Assembly (NCBI GenBank): GCA_022824405.1
Contig: JAJDZZ010000064.1
Coordinates: 1 to 48,286 of the forward strand
Length of the DNA: 48,286 nt
Source of the DNA: Opitutales bacterium
GTDB taxonomy: Bacteria > Verrucomicrobiota > Verrucomicrobiia > Opitutales > UBA2995
Direction of reading: 5' to 3'
Shown here in pieces: positions 23,947 to 32,194 of the stretch. A program made the translations under genes and the position numbers. The notes beneath the pieces were generated by a model. It made no database searches. It worked only from the letters and a program-made list of their open reading frames with translations, and was not told the origin of the DNA. Within the stretch, counting starts at the first letter, position 1, and every line of letters starts with the position of its first letter.

Positions 23947-25689
23947 TTATAGCTTTTCCTTACAAATCACCTCAATAGGTTCCGGGTTTTCTCCAACTTC
24001 AATCCGAAGGGTATGGCGAACGTCTCGATACATGGGACGGGATCCGACCACGGTGTATTCTCCTGGTCGCAATTCGATGTTCAACTCGAGGGACGGTTCG
24101 AAGTTTCCCACCCGGTAGATTTGGATATTGGTAAGGTTATCCGAAATAATTTTTACCGTTTGCGGTTTGGCTTGCTCTGCCAGAATTTCCTCAAGGAATT
24201 CGATTTTCTCAGTGATTGCTCCCAATGGATCTGCCATTTGGCGCCCTTCCCGCAGGACGATAAGGGCTTTTTCAAATTCGCCGTTGCGCTCATAACTTTC
24301 CGCTTCCAACAGGATCCGTTTCAATTGATCTTCCCGCTCAATTTGGGCTTGGGCATGCAGGAGGCCGTCCTGCGCTACCTGGGAGGCGGGATCGTAATCG
24401 AGCGCTTTGTCAAAGGCATCCCGAGCCGCCGGCCATGCCTGATTTTTCAGTTCCCTTTCACCGGCGGCAATAAGTCGGTCTACGCGTTGGCGTCGTTGTA
24501 ATTCCCTGGCATCCCTTAATGCATTTCTTGCCTGGATATCGCCGGGCATGAGAGCAATAGCTTGTTCCAGAAGTTCAACGGCCAGATTGCCATTTCCTGT
24601 GGCCAACGCGGCTATCCCGTCCCGAGCGGCGGTTTCGAAGATCTCCCGATTCAGCTCCTGGTTAATGGCTTGCAGACGGGAATTGATGTTAACCGAATCG
24701 GGGTCCAGTTCCAACGCTTTCTCATATTCGACCCGGGCCATTGAGTAGAGGCCTTGATCCTCAAATTTGCGACCCTCCCTGAAATGTGCGTATACTTGGT
24801 CGATGGTTTCAGCGCGTTGGAGTTGTTGTGCGACAAAAGGTTCGTCAGGTCGAAGGGCTAGCGCGGTATTCAACGACTCTTTCGCCCTATCGCCATCGCC
24901 TGCATTCAGGGCATCGAGACCCGCCCTTAACGACACCTGAAATTGCTTTTCGCCCTGCTCAATCATTGCCTGGAGATTCGCCTCGATCTCTCCAAGCTGC
25001 CTGAGGGCAATTTGAATTTCCCCGTTTTTCAGGTGTATGTCCGTCTCTGGCAAGCTTGATTGAACGGTGTGGTATGCCTCTGATTCCGTAAAGGAAGCGG
25101 CTTGCGTTTGGAGCCTTGCATCCAATTTTTCGATACTGGATTGCAGACGACCGATTTCCTCGACGTGCAGGTAGGATTCCCGGAGCGCCTCCATTGTGAC
25201 CAGGATCTCCTCGTACCCCTCCTGTGCGGTGCGAAACGATTTTTGGTCCATGGAAGCATTGGCCTCATCGAGCAAGAAAGCGGCCTTTCCAAAAAGGTTT
25301 CGTTGGAAGTCGTAAGTGTGATCCGCGTTGGCTTGGTTCAAAACCGCCGCATTTGCTTCCTCGCGAAGATCTGCAAGCGATTCCGGATCGAGGGCAGCGA
25401 ACGGTTTTGGATGGAAGGAGGACGGTAATTCCGCTTCGGTTGACGGTCGATCGGTCGACTCCTGAACAAGGTTAGAAGAATCCGCCTTGGATTTATCCTT
25501 ATCCGGGCGAAATTGAAAAATGAGCGCCAGTCCCAGTCCAAACAGTAGGATCAGGGCGGTTGGAACCAAACGTCCAGGTTTCGCCTTGGCGGGGGTTTTA
25601 CGGTTGGGAGGAGAAGCTTTTTCGTCCGGTGGAAGGGAAATTTTTTGATAGCCCGAGCCCTTTTCCCGCCTTTCTGGATGGCTACTCAT
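23947..25689 (-). CDS. Membrane-anchored coiled-coil and TPR protein
   Basis: A 580-residue protein. A basic, proline-rich cytoplasmic tail precedes one TM helix (about 41-60, LVPTALILLFGLGLALIFQF). Next is a helical/coiled-coil stretch (about 100-270), then several TPR-like repeats (about 275-480) in which LYSMARVEYEKALELDPDS is the clearest. A C-terminal beta-rich PEGA-like domain has ELRPGEYTVVGSRPMYRDVR. The TPR part is predicted periplasmic and could scaffold the vWA heads. Located 45 nt downstream of the lipoprotein gene and 19 nt upstream of the PEGA/SUMF1 gene. Confidence 0.75.
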   Translation of the reverse strand: MSSHPERREKGSGYQKISLPPDEKASPPNRKTPAKAKPGRLVPTALILLFGLGLALIFQFRPDKDKSKADSSNLVQESTDRPSTEAELPSSFHPKPFAALDPESLADLREEANAAVLNQANADHTYDFQRNLFGKAAFLLDEANASMDQKSFRTAQEGYEEILVTMEALRESYLHVEEIGRLQSSIEKLDARLQTQAASFTESEAYHTVQSSLPETDIHLKNGEIQIALRQLGEIEANLQAMIEQGEKQFQVSLRAGLDALNAGDGDRAKESLNTALALRPDEPFVAQQLQRAETIDQVYAHFREGRKFEDQGLYSMARVEYEKALELDPDSVNINSRLQAINQELNREIFETAARDGIAALATGNGNLAVELLEQAIALMPGDIQARNALRDARELQRRQRVDRLIAAGERELKNQAWPAARDAFDKALDYDPASQVAQDGLLHAQAQIEREDQLKRILLEAESYERNGEFEKALIVLREGRQMADPLGAITEKIEFLEEILAEQAKPQTVKIISDNLTNIQIYRVGNFEPSLELNIELRPGEYTVVGSRPMYRDVRHTLRIEVGENPEPIEVICKEKL

Positions 25690-25734
25690 CGTATGGCAAT
25701 TCCTGAAGGTAACCCGTAGGAAGCAGATAGAGGT

Positions 25735-27045
25735 TTAAATCGAACCGGGAGAATCGACTGGCGCCACGTCTTCCTGACCGGTTTCAATAAGGTAGCGTTG
25801 GCGAATTATTTCCCTGATCTGGCGGAAACGGGAATCGACATCCCCGGTCAATTGATAGGTGCGTCCTTCCAACTCGATGACTTTGGGTTGCAGGCCTTCG
25901 CCTGCGATGTTGCTGATTTCGACCAGTTCTTTGGCTTTCAGGTTGGCGATCTCAATCTTTTCCTTGGCCGCCTCGTAGATGGCAGCGCTTAATCCCAGGC
26001 CGCCCGCTAAAAGGGCGACTGAATCTGCGACTCCGTGGGAGTCGCCTTTCTCAATGGAATCGGACGTGGTTGCCGCCGCAGCTAAAACCGTTAGACCGGC
26101 GAGAATCAAACTGGCAGTTTTCTGGTTTTGGGCGTTAACACGATATTGTTCCATTTCAATGGACAACTGCCTGAACTGTTCACGCCAAGTGTTATAAGAA
26201 GCGAAAGAACCCTCCTGTAGGTTGTCATAATACTCTTCAATATGACCTAACATATCCAGTTCCGTCCCGTGAAGTTGCTGAATGATTTGGTAAGTAGGGT
26301 CGTTTTCAGCCGGAAAGCGTTGAACGTATAGTTCCTGGTTTTCGTTGGTAGCCAGGTAATCGCCAAAAGCATCGGGCGCCAGGTCGGCAGCAAACCGCAT
26401 CTGACTGACCATGCGAATTTTCTTTTGCTCTTCGGGAGTCAAATTATTGCGGACGGCTACCAATTGGTTGGCAATATGGTTGAAAACGGCGTCGTAGGGA
26501 TCCTTGGCCGGCCAACTGGTATAATGGTAATCCGTCGCGAGGGTTCGATACTTTATTGTGTCGTGATACCACACACGTCCGGAAGCATCTTTGGTTTTCA
26601 CCCGCAAAGCAATGGAGTGGCCATCGGATGCCAGAATGGTGGCGTCGACGAATAGATCGGACGATTGCACCTCGCCGGGACTGACAAAGGTGTGTCCCCA
26701 TTGCCCGCTTCGGTCCAACGCGTTTTTCAAAGTGACGGGGAAATAGTGAGTTTCGAGACGACGAATTTTCGGATCGACCGCCTTGTGGTCTATTCTCGGC
26801 GTGCCCGAATGGTCGGTTATCAACAGGCCGCTTCCATCCTCCTCCAGTTTTGCAAGATCCACGCCCGGCTGAAACAGATTGACCGCCACATTGAATTGCT
26901 CGTGTTCCCGATCCTCCAAGTTGGGTTCCATGACCGGGGCATAGAGAACCTCCATCCCAGGGATATAATCCACCGCCGTTCTGGGTGTTGAACAGCCCGC
27001 TAAAAAAAGAACTGTCGCACAGAATGGAATGAAGGTATTATTCAT
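25735..27045 (-). CDS. Putative lipoprotein of the envelope operon
   Basis: A 436-residue protein when started at 27045 (MNNTFIPFCATVLFLAGCSTPR), which gives a lipoprotein signal peptide with lipobox LAGC. A longer frame to 27120 would overlap the upstream gene. The mature part has a beta-rich region (about 30-190), then helices and a hydrophobic Ala-rich stretch (LILAGLTVLAAAATTSDS). The family is not recognised; the N-terminal half resembles the GNA1162/DUF799-type lipoproteins that accompany transport systems only vaguely. It is probably anchored in the outer membrane and would be the outer component of the complex. Confidence 0.65.
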   Translation of the reverse strand: MNNTFIPFCATVLFLAGCSTPRTAVDYIPGMEVLYAPVMEPNLEDREHEQFNVAVNLFQPGVDLAKLEEDGSGLLITDHSGTPRIDHKAVDPKIRRLETHYFPVTLKNALDRSGQWGHTFVSPGEVQSSDLFVDATILASDGHSIALRVKTKDASGRVWYHDTIKYRTLATDYHYTSWPAKDPYDAVFNHIANQLVAVRNNLTPEEQKKIRMVSQMRFAADLAPDAFGDYLATNENQELYVQRFPAENDPTYQIIQQLHGTELDMLGHIEEYYDNLQEGSFASYNTWREQFRQLSIEMEQYRVNAQNQKTASLILAGLTVLAAAATTSDSIEKGDSHGVADSVALLAGGLGLSAAIYEAAKEKIEIANLKAKELVEISNIAGEGLQPKVIELEGRTYQLTGDVDSRFRQIREIIRQRYLIETGQEDVAPVDSPGSI

Positions 27046-27073
27046 CGAAATTCGAAAAAGAGAGCAAGACCGG

Positions 27074-27850
27074 CTATTGCTTTTCGGCCTGCATCCGGTC
27101 GAGGGTGCGTTGATAAACATCGGGAGGTTTCGGTCGGGGTGGAGGTCTGAAAAATTGGGCCAGATCCGGTCGCCAAAGAAACATCATTTCGTAAGTTTGG
27201 TTCATCTTATCATACAATAGAAATCTTTCATCGTAATAGGTTTGGCTTACTTCCTGCATTGCCACAATCGTTTTAACGTCGGCTTCTCGATCCAACATAA
27301 TCCTTTTTGCTTCCTGGCGATTTTGGCTTTCTTCATCGAGCCGCTCCTGCAAGCTGCCTAACGTTTCATAGAGTTGGTTGTCCAAGTCTTCCAAACGCGT
27401 CTTTCCCGATATGCCGAATCGAGCTTCAGAAGATCGCGGTCGCAGAATCGATTCCAGCATGGCCGCCCTCTTACGGTCACGGTAAGGACTCCCAAAGTTG
27501 GAGAGGTTTCGCAATTTTTGAAGTTCCTGCTCTTCCAGTACTATTCTCCGTTCCCTCAGTTCGGACAAGTAGTCGGTTTGGCTGGCGATCAAATCGTCGT
27601 AGTACCGGATATACTCTTCTACCCTGAGGCGGAATGCTCGTTCGTTAGCATTGGAGTCATCCAAGCCCCTGTAAATCGCTCTGGTTTGGTCGAGACTGGC
27701 CTGATTACGCGCCAACTCGCCGGCCGTATCCTCAATCAAGACGTCCAACAATTCCTTGTCCCCGATGGAATCGACCGAGGAGCTTTGAGCAAAAACCTCA
27801 GCCAAGACCAAACACAAGGCCACGCTCAATACTATCGCAATTTTTTTCAA
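27074..27850 (-). CDS. Secreted coiled-coil protein, family unknown
   Basis: A 258-residue protein with a signal peptide (about 1-22, ending EVFAQ). The mature part is highly helical and charged, with long heptad-like stretches (about 35-110 and 145-215), and ends in a proline-rich segment (FFRPPPRPKPP). No cysteines in the mature part. I do not recognise the family. Proline-rich ends often bridge the cell wall. The start is 39 nt after the preceding stop, and the stop lies 28 nt before the chosen lipoprotein start. Confidence 0.6.
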   Translation of the reverse strand: MKKIAIVLSVALCLVLAEVFAQSSSVDSIGDKELLDVLIEDTAGELARNQASLDQTRAIYRGLDDSNANERAFRLRVEEYIRYYDDLIASQTDYLSELRERRIVLEEQELQKLRNLSNFGSPYRDRKRAAMLESILRPRSSEARFGISGKTRLEDLDNQLYETLGSLQERLDEESQNRQEAKRIMLDREADVKTIVAMQEVSQTYYDERFLLYDKMNQTYEMMFLWRPDLAQFFRPPPRPKPPDVYQRTLDRMQAEKQ

Positions 27851-27889
27851 ATAAACCGTGCCGACAGGTCTGATTATAGAAACGGTTAT

Positions 27890-29182
27890 TCAGGGGGTTG
27901 AAGTTGCTGATTTCGTCAGATCCTTCATTTTCTGATACTCCCTCCAGAGTACTTCCTCTTCCTCCGGACTCAACAGCTTTTTCCGGCGAATAATTTCCTC
28001 CTCTATCTCGCCGTTTACTTCCTCTCGAATTTTGAGGTAACGCAGTAAGAGGTCGCGTCTTTTTTCTGTGATCACATTCAGGAATTCCGAATCTTCGAGC
28101 CCCTCATTCAAATCGGTCGGCATCAGGCTCACAGGGTCCAGTTTTACTACTTCGTGTGGAGTGGCCCGGGTACGCATATCGACGATGACGAGCGCCTCGT
28201 TCATCAAATTCTCATTTTCGCTGAACCAACGCGAATAGGTTGCAAACTCAAAGTAATTTTCAGAAAGCAATTGCAAAATATCGGCTACCGCGGGACTGAT
28301 GCCAAGACGGGTAACAAACTTTGGATTTTTAAATGCGTTTTCCAATTCGATTTGGAACCTGGCTACCCTTTCCAGATAGCTTGCCTGGAAATTCTTATAA
28401 GCCTCCGATGCCGAACCTGAAAGCTCCCATTTTTCCGGTGGCAACAGAGAAACCGGCTTCTGTTTCCAATTGGTATGAATTTGCCTTCGATTTGTGGCGG
28501 TTCCATTGTTAAAAGCAAACAGGTAGTCTTGTATTCGCCTTTCCATGACAGAAAATACGGATGCTTCGAGTTCATCCTCCACGGTCTCCGCCTTGCTTCC
28601 CAATACATAGTTGATGGCCCGAGCCATTAGTTCCCCCGACCGGAGATTCTCTCCTGAAAAGTCGATAAATACCTGGGACCGCAAGCGTTCCCACTCAGTA
28701 TCGCGATCGAATAAGCTTTCGTGAATTTGGGTATACTCTTGGACGATTCCTTCGCTCAGCGCGGATAATTGATCGAAGATCTCAGGAAAATCCCCTTGGA
28801 GGGAGGTATTCGGGGGATTGAGGACGGAGCGGATTTCCGCCAACTGCCATTCTCTTTCCACCGCACTACGATTATGGAATTCCCGTTTGTACAGGGACAA
28901 GGCCTCGTTCAAGGCCTCCAATTGAAGGTCGAAATCCTGCTCCGCCTCGAGGTGTTTTCTTACCCAGGAACCGTCCCATAAATTGGAAAGGTTCCTATTC
29001 AAGGTCGGTTTCCCTGCTTGTCCGAATAACGGGATTTGGCCGGCCAATAAAAACAGACATAGCGCCAACCACCGGCCAAACCGTAAGACCTCCGGTCGCA
29101 ACTCTCCATAATTCCGATAAATTAGCCGGACGAGTCCGGATTTTCCCCAGAAGCGAATCGGTAAAATCTCCATTTGGTTCAT
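27890..29182 (-). CDS. First gene of the envelope operon, exported protein of unknown family
   Basis: A 430-residue, mainly helical protein. A hydrophobic segment at about residues 36-54 (WLALCLFLLAGQIPLFGQ) looks like a signal peptide, but it is preceded by an unusually long basic N-terminus. The true start may be downstream, for example a TTG at codon 28; the sequence does not decide. The mature part is rich in Glu, Leu and Arg and ends in charged helices (EEEVLWREYQKMKDL). No known domain recognised. First gene of the minus operon running to 19736, so its upstream region should contain the operon promoter. Confidence 0.6.
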   Translation of the reverse strand: MNQMEILPIRFWGKSGLVRLIYRNYGELRPEVLRFGRWLALCLFLLAGQIPLFGQAGKPTLNRNLSNLWDGSWVRKHLEAEQDFDLQLEALNEALSLYKREFHNRSAVEREWQLAEIRSVLNPPNTSLQGDFPEIFDQLSALSEGIVQEYTQIHESLFDRDTEWERLRSQVFIDFSGENLRSGELMARAINYVLGSKAETVEDELEASVFSVMERRIQDYLFAFNNGTATNRRQIHTNWKQKPVSLLPPEKWELSGSASEAYKNFQASYLERVARFQIELENAFKNPKFVTRLGISPAVADILQLLSENYFEFATYSRWFSENENLMNEALVIVDMRTRATPHEVVKLDPVSLMPTDLNEGLEDSEFLNVITEKRRDLLLRYLKIREEVNGEIEEEIIRRKKLLSPEEEEVLWREYQKMKDLTKSATSTP

Positions 29183-29358
29183 TCGGTTACCGGATTATGT
29201 TCAAGTTACCAAGCAAGCCAAGTCGGGATCTTCCCAACCACTATTTCCTGATTGGCAACCCCGGCGCCTCCTCTGAGTTCTCTGTGGTGATTTCCCCATC
29301 CGTGCCTATCCTGTCCATCCATGTTCAACCTCTAGCCTGAAGGCCAACTAAGCAGTTC
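29183..29358. other. Intergenic region with repeat words
   Basis: The region lies upstream of the envelope operon and downstream of the AAA_14 gene, both on the minus strand. It contains a GGCGCC word (about 29262-29267), a CTCTGAGTT-CTCTGTGGT pair (about 29271-29289), and a CCTATCCTGT-CCATCCATGT word (about 29305-29325). A promoter for the operon must lie here, but none is evident by eye. Confidence 0.5.
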
Positions 29359-30471
29359 TCAGACGAGTTGTTTGAGAAAGGTAAGCGCATGACACACCCG
29401 GATTCCTTCCGGGGTGACATAATCCCGCTTCCCCACCCCGGTCAGTTGCCAGGCTGCGCATTCCGGAAATCGCTTCTTCCAATAGCGCAAACTCCGGGCT
29501 GGTCTCGAATCGGACAGCTTGCACTCGACCGCAAGGACGGGTTGACGCCGATCGGTGACGACGAAATCCACCTCGCGTCCGTCAGTATCCCGAAAGAATT
29601 TCAACTCGAGATCACGCCCCTGCGAGTCTTGCTGGAAATGGACCCATTTCAGGAGATGACTGGCGACCAGATTCTCAAACCTCGGCCCATCATCGGTTAC
29701 CAACGACCAATCAAATAGATAGTGCTTCTGTGCTTTTTTGATGGCCCTGATTTTCGGAGCGCCGAAGGGGGAGATCCGAAAGAGAGCGTAGAGTCGCTCC
29801 AAAGCGGCGACCCAGTTGCCGACCGTTTTATGGCTTACTTGCAGATCCTCCCTGAGAGCATTGAGCGAGAGCAGCGAGCCGACCAGGTCAGGCAGACGCA
29901 ACACGAGCAATTCGAGGTTTCCCAGGTCCTGGATCCGTTCCAGTGCCCTGATCTCTTCCCGTACCAGCAGGTTCCGGTATTCACGCGACCAACGCCGGGC
30001 CTCCACTTCCGAACCGGAAAAAAAGGGTTCGGGAAATCCACCCAAATTCAGCAGTTGGGCGAAATCCTCTTCTGAATCAACAGCCAACTCGGCCACTGAC
30101 AACGGGTGCAGACGCAACAGGTGGTACCTCCCCTGTAGCGAATCGCCGGAATAGCGGTACCATCCGAGTCGGGCGCTGCCCGTAACCAATATCTGCTGGG
30201 TTGCCGGTCGACCGTCAAAAAGGCCCTTGAGATAGTTTCTCCAACTGCGGTACTTGTGAATCTCATCGAAGAACCAAAGTGAGCCGGTGGGCAATTGGCG
30301 GCGCAGAATCCGCTCGCGGTGCATTGCGATATCCCAATTCAGGTAACCTTCCCGGGCGCCGGGAAGGGACAGACCCAGGGTGGTCTTTCCGACTTGTCTG
30401 GGGCCGGCCACAAAAACCATCTTTCGGGCGAGATCAGCCTCGACCTGCGATCTGAGGTAGCGTCGTTGCAC
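29359..30471 (-). CDS. AAA_14/DUF4143 ATPase 1
   Basis: A 370-residue ATPase of the AAA_14-DUF4143 type. Walker A is GPRQVGKTT near residue 25, Walker B is LWFFDEIHK, and DUF4143 follows in the C-terminal half. A C-terminal nuclease-like core is suggested by DGREVDFVVTDRRQPVLAVE and ECKL. These proteins are common, often single-gene elements in bacteria and archaea; their role is unknown and a selfish or defensive function has been proposed. No partner gene is adjacent. Inverted repeats in its upstream region suggest autoregulation. The protein is unlike copy 2 at 38226 except in domain design. Confidence 0.85.
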   Translation of the reverse strand: MQRRYLRSQVEADLARKMVFVAGPRQVGKTTLGLSLPGAREGYLNWDIAMHRERILRRQLPTGSLWFFDEIHKYRSWRNYLKGLFDGRPATQQILVTGSARLGWYRYSGDSLQGRYHLLRLHPLSVAELAVDSEEDFAQLLNLGGFPEPFFSGSEVEARRWSREYRNLLVREEIRALERIQDLGNLELLVLRLPDLVGSLLSLNALREDLQVSHKTVGNWVAALERLYALFRISPFGAPKIRAIKKAQKHYLFDWSLVTDDGPRFENLVASHLLKWVHFQQDSQGRDLELKFFRDTDGREVDFVVTDRRQPVLAVECKLSDSRPARSLRYWKKRFPECAAWQLTGVGKRDYVTPEGIRVCHALTFLKQLV

Positions 30472-30485
30472 AATCGGTCCAAAAG

Positions 30486-30551
30486 ACAGACAAATTCACC
30501 TGATGGCAAATAAATTCGCGTATAATTTGTCCATAAGGTTAAAATGTCTGT
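30486..30551 (-). promoter_or_regulatory. Nested inverted repeats upstream of AAA_14 gene 1
   Basis: ACAGACA (30486-30492) pairs with TGTCTGT (30545-30551). Inside this, GACAAATT (30489-30496) pairs with AATTTGTC (30524-30531). The second pair flanks a TATAATTTG stretch. Two nested perfect pairs directly upstream of the start codon suggest a regulator-binding site or a promoter under autocontrol; the regulator is unknown. Confidence 0.45.
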
Positions 30552-30786
30552 AAAATAGCAGGAACCATGCATTTATCATTGCAGATCAGGGGCGCCAATT
30601 AGGAATGGGTAAGAGGTACTTGGATGCTTAAATTCTGAGGTACTGAGGGAGAAAATAACCAAGAGGGATGGAGAGTAATGGAGTGTTGGAATGAGGAATT
30701 GAACATGGATGAACAGGATGAAGAATTGCCTCTCGCAAAGGGCGCGGAGCAATGCCAAGGGGTCCGGCTGCGCCGGAACAGAATTT

Positions 30787-30821
30787 AACGGAGGGGGGAC
30801 ATTCCTGTCCCCCAATAATTA
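30787..30821. repeat. 35-nt intergenic element with hairpin, copy 2
   Basis: Exact reverse complement of the element at 6547-6581; the hairpin GGGGGACA-TTCC-TGTCCCCC spans 30794-30813. It lies 16 nt downstream of the stop of the SHD1-thioredoxin gene. The first copy is not downstream of a gene in the same way, so a terminator role is unlikely for both. Confidence 0.7.
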
Positions 30822-30837
30822 AGGTAAACGGATGGAG

Positions 30838-32064
30838 CTAGTTTCCAGGCGTTGTGGTATTGGAGAGTTCCTTCACTAAAAATTCATCTTTTAGCCGCAG
30901 TTGAAGGGGAAATTTTGCCACGGTTTTATAGGGTACTCCGTCGGCGCTTATGGCAGGGAAAAATTGCCACAGAACCAGCGCCTTAAAAAGCCTTTCTTCC
31001 AAGTTGGGATTTGCCATGTTTATCAATTCCACATTGGAAACGACACCCTGCTTGGTCAGATCGAGTTTCAAAATGAGATCCCGTATCTCCTCCTCCGGAT
31101 CTTCCAACTCTGTGAGAAGGGTTGTTGGCACGACAACCGGAGCCGGTTGCAGGCTCTTCTTTGCGTCTTTTGCTTTTTTCAATTGCTGTTGGAGTGCGTC
31201 ATGCCATTTGTCGGAATTTATTCCAGGAGTCGGAACGGAAAGACGTTCATTCGGATCGTTGCCGACAAAGCTGAAAAGCTTACGGAGATCTTCCATCGGC
31301 ACCCTTGGGCCAATGTAACCATCCGCGTCGTAACTGTGGCTGAGGATGTAGCCGTTGCGGTCGACGATGACCAGACAGGGGATGCCATTACCTTGGTACT
31401 TTCGCCAGAATCTGGTATTCCGTTTGTTCCAGTTTCCATACCAGGGCATATCTTCCTCCTCCATGTAAGCCAACATTTTGGACTTACCTTCGTCCCAACT
31501 GCAGAGAATGAATTCGAAAACGTCGCCGTAGGCAGGTTTGTTGGCCTTATAAAATCCCACCAACTTGGGTGTGAAGCCACGGCACGGTTTACACCAACTT
31601 GCCGAGGTATATACTGCATAAAGTTCCGGCTCAAGTATCTCCTCCCAATCTACCTTCAGGGGTTCATTTCCCTGGTATTTTTCAGCGTCTTTGCGGAAAT
31701 ACCTGGTAAACTTGCCAGGTTCGAGTGTCCCGGCAGTGACGGCGGCGTCTCGCTTGCGAGACCAATAGACGACTTCGGCCCGATCGGCTTCGGCCAATGC
31801 CAATATTTCTACGTTGAACGAATGACCCTTCTTATTGGCAAAATAAACTTTGCTCCCGTAAGCATTTGCCAATTTCAACTCGAACTCCTTTCCATTGAGG
31901 AAATTCCAAGCTCGAAATTCTTCATCGGCGGCCAGTAAACCGGGCCATGAAAATCCCGATAGGAAGACGATTGTCAGTATGGCGGTCCACCGCCCCAGGT
32001 GGATGCGGGCAGCTTCAAGGTAGGGTGGTATTAGCAATTGCATTGTGCTAGGGATTGAGAACAA
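30838..32064 (-). CDS. SHD1-thioredoxin-TonB_C-like fusion protein
   Basis: A 408-residue exported protein. A signal peptide (about 24-46; the N-terminal 20 residues may be extra) precedes an SHD1/SLA1-homology-like domain (about 48-105: FRAWNFLNGKEFELKLANAY and the WSRKR end). A TlpA/thioredoxin domain with active site CKPC (158-161) spans about 135-275. The last part (about 315-400), with GVVSNVELINMAN and WQFFPAISADGVPY, resembles a TonB C-terminal fold. SHD1-type domains are frequent in Planctomycetes/Verrucomicrobia secreted proteins. The redox site appears intact, so a periplasmic thiol oxidoreductase anchored to another partner is likely. The domain combination is unusual. Single gene, not clearly in an operon. 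Confidence 0.75.
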   Translation of the reverse strand: MFSIPSTMQLLIPPYLEAARIHLGRWTAILTIVFLSGFSWPGLLAADEEFRAWNFLNGKEFELKLANAYGSKVYFANKKGHSFNVEILALAEADRAEVVYWSRKRDAAVTAGTLEPGKFTRYFRKDAEKYQGNEPLKVDWEEILEPELYAVYTSASWCKPCRGFTPKLVGFYKANKPAYGDVFEFILCSWDEGKSKMLAYMEEEDMPWYGNWNKRNTRFWRKYQGNGIPCLVIVDRNGYILSHSYDADGYIGPRVPMEDLRKLFSFVGNDPNERLSVPTPGINSDKWHDALQQQLKKAKDAKKSLQPAPVVVPTTLLTELEDPEEEIRDLILKLDLTKQGVVSNVELINMANPNLEERLFKALVLWQFFPAISADGVPYKTVAKFPLQLRLKDEFLVKELSNTTTPGN

Positions 32065-32194
32065 ATCCTAGCGAAAGACCCAATTGAGTTGCAAGAATTC
32101 CCGGTGCGGTTCCCTTTTGCCAAACATACAAATTTCGATATGTTCCGATCCCGTTCATTTGTTCATTTTGGTGCAGGGAAGAAAAAGGGGTGAA

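Larger units (their letters stand above)
30472..30837. other. 366-bp intergenic region with operator-like repeats
   Basis: No gene is supported. The part near the AAA_14 start has nested inverted repeats (30486-30551). The rest contains a GGCGCC-AATTAGGAATGGG word (about 30589-30607), a TACTGAGG word (about 30641-30648), GAACATGGAT-GAACAGGAT (about 30699-30718), a CCGGCTGCGCCGG hairpin (about 30764-30776) and the inverted copy of the 35-nt element at 30787-30821. Confidence 0.6.

Noticed and set aside
14359-29182. Tol-Pal or TonB-ExbB-ExbD transport locus
   Set aside because: No TolA, TolB, Pal, TonB or TonB-dependent receptor gene is present, and the ExbD position is taken by vWA proteins.
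30901-31938. Plus-strand open frame of 345 codons
   Set aside because: Antisense to the SHD1-thioredoxin gene, which has a signal peptide and CKPC; the antisense product has no recognisable features.
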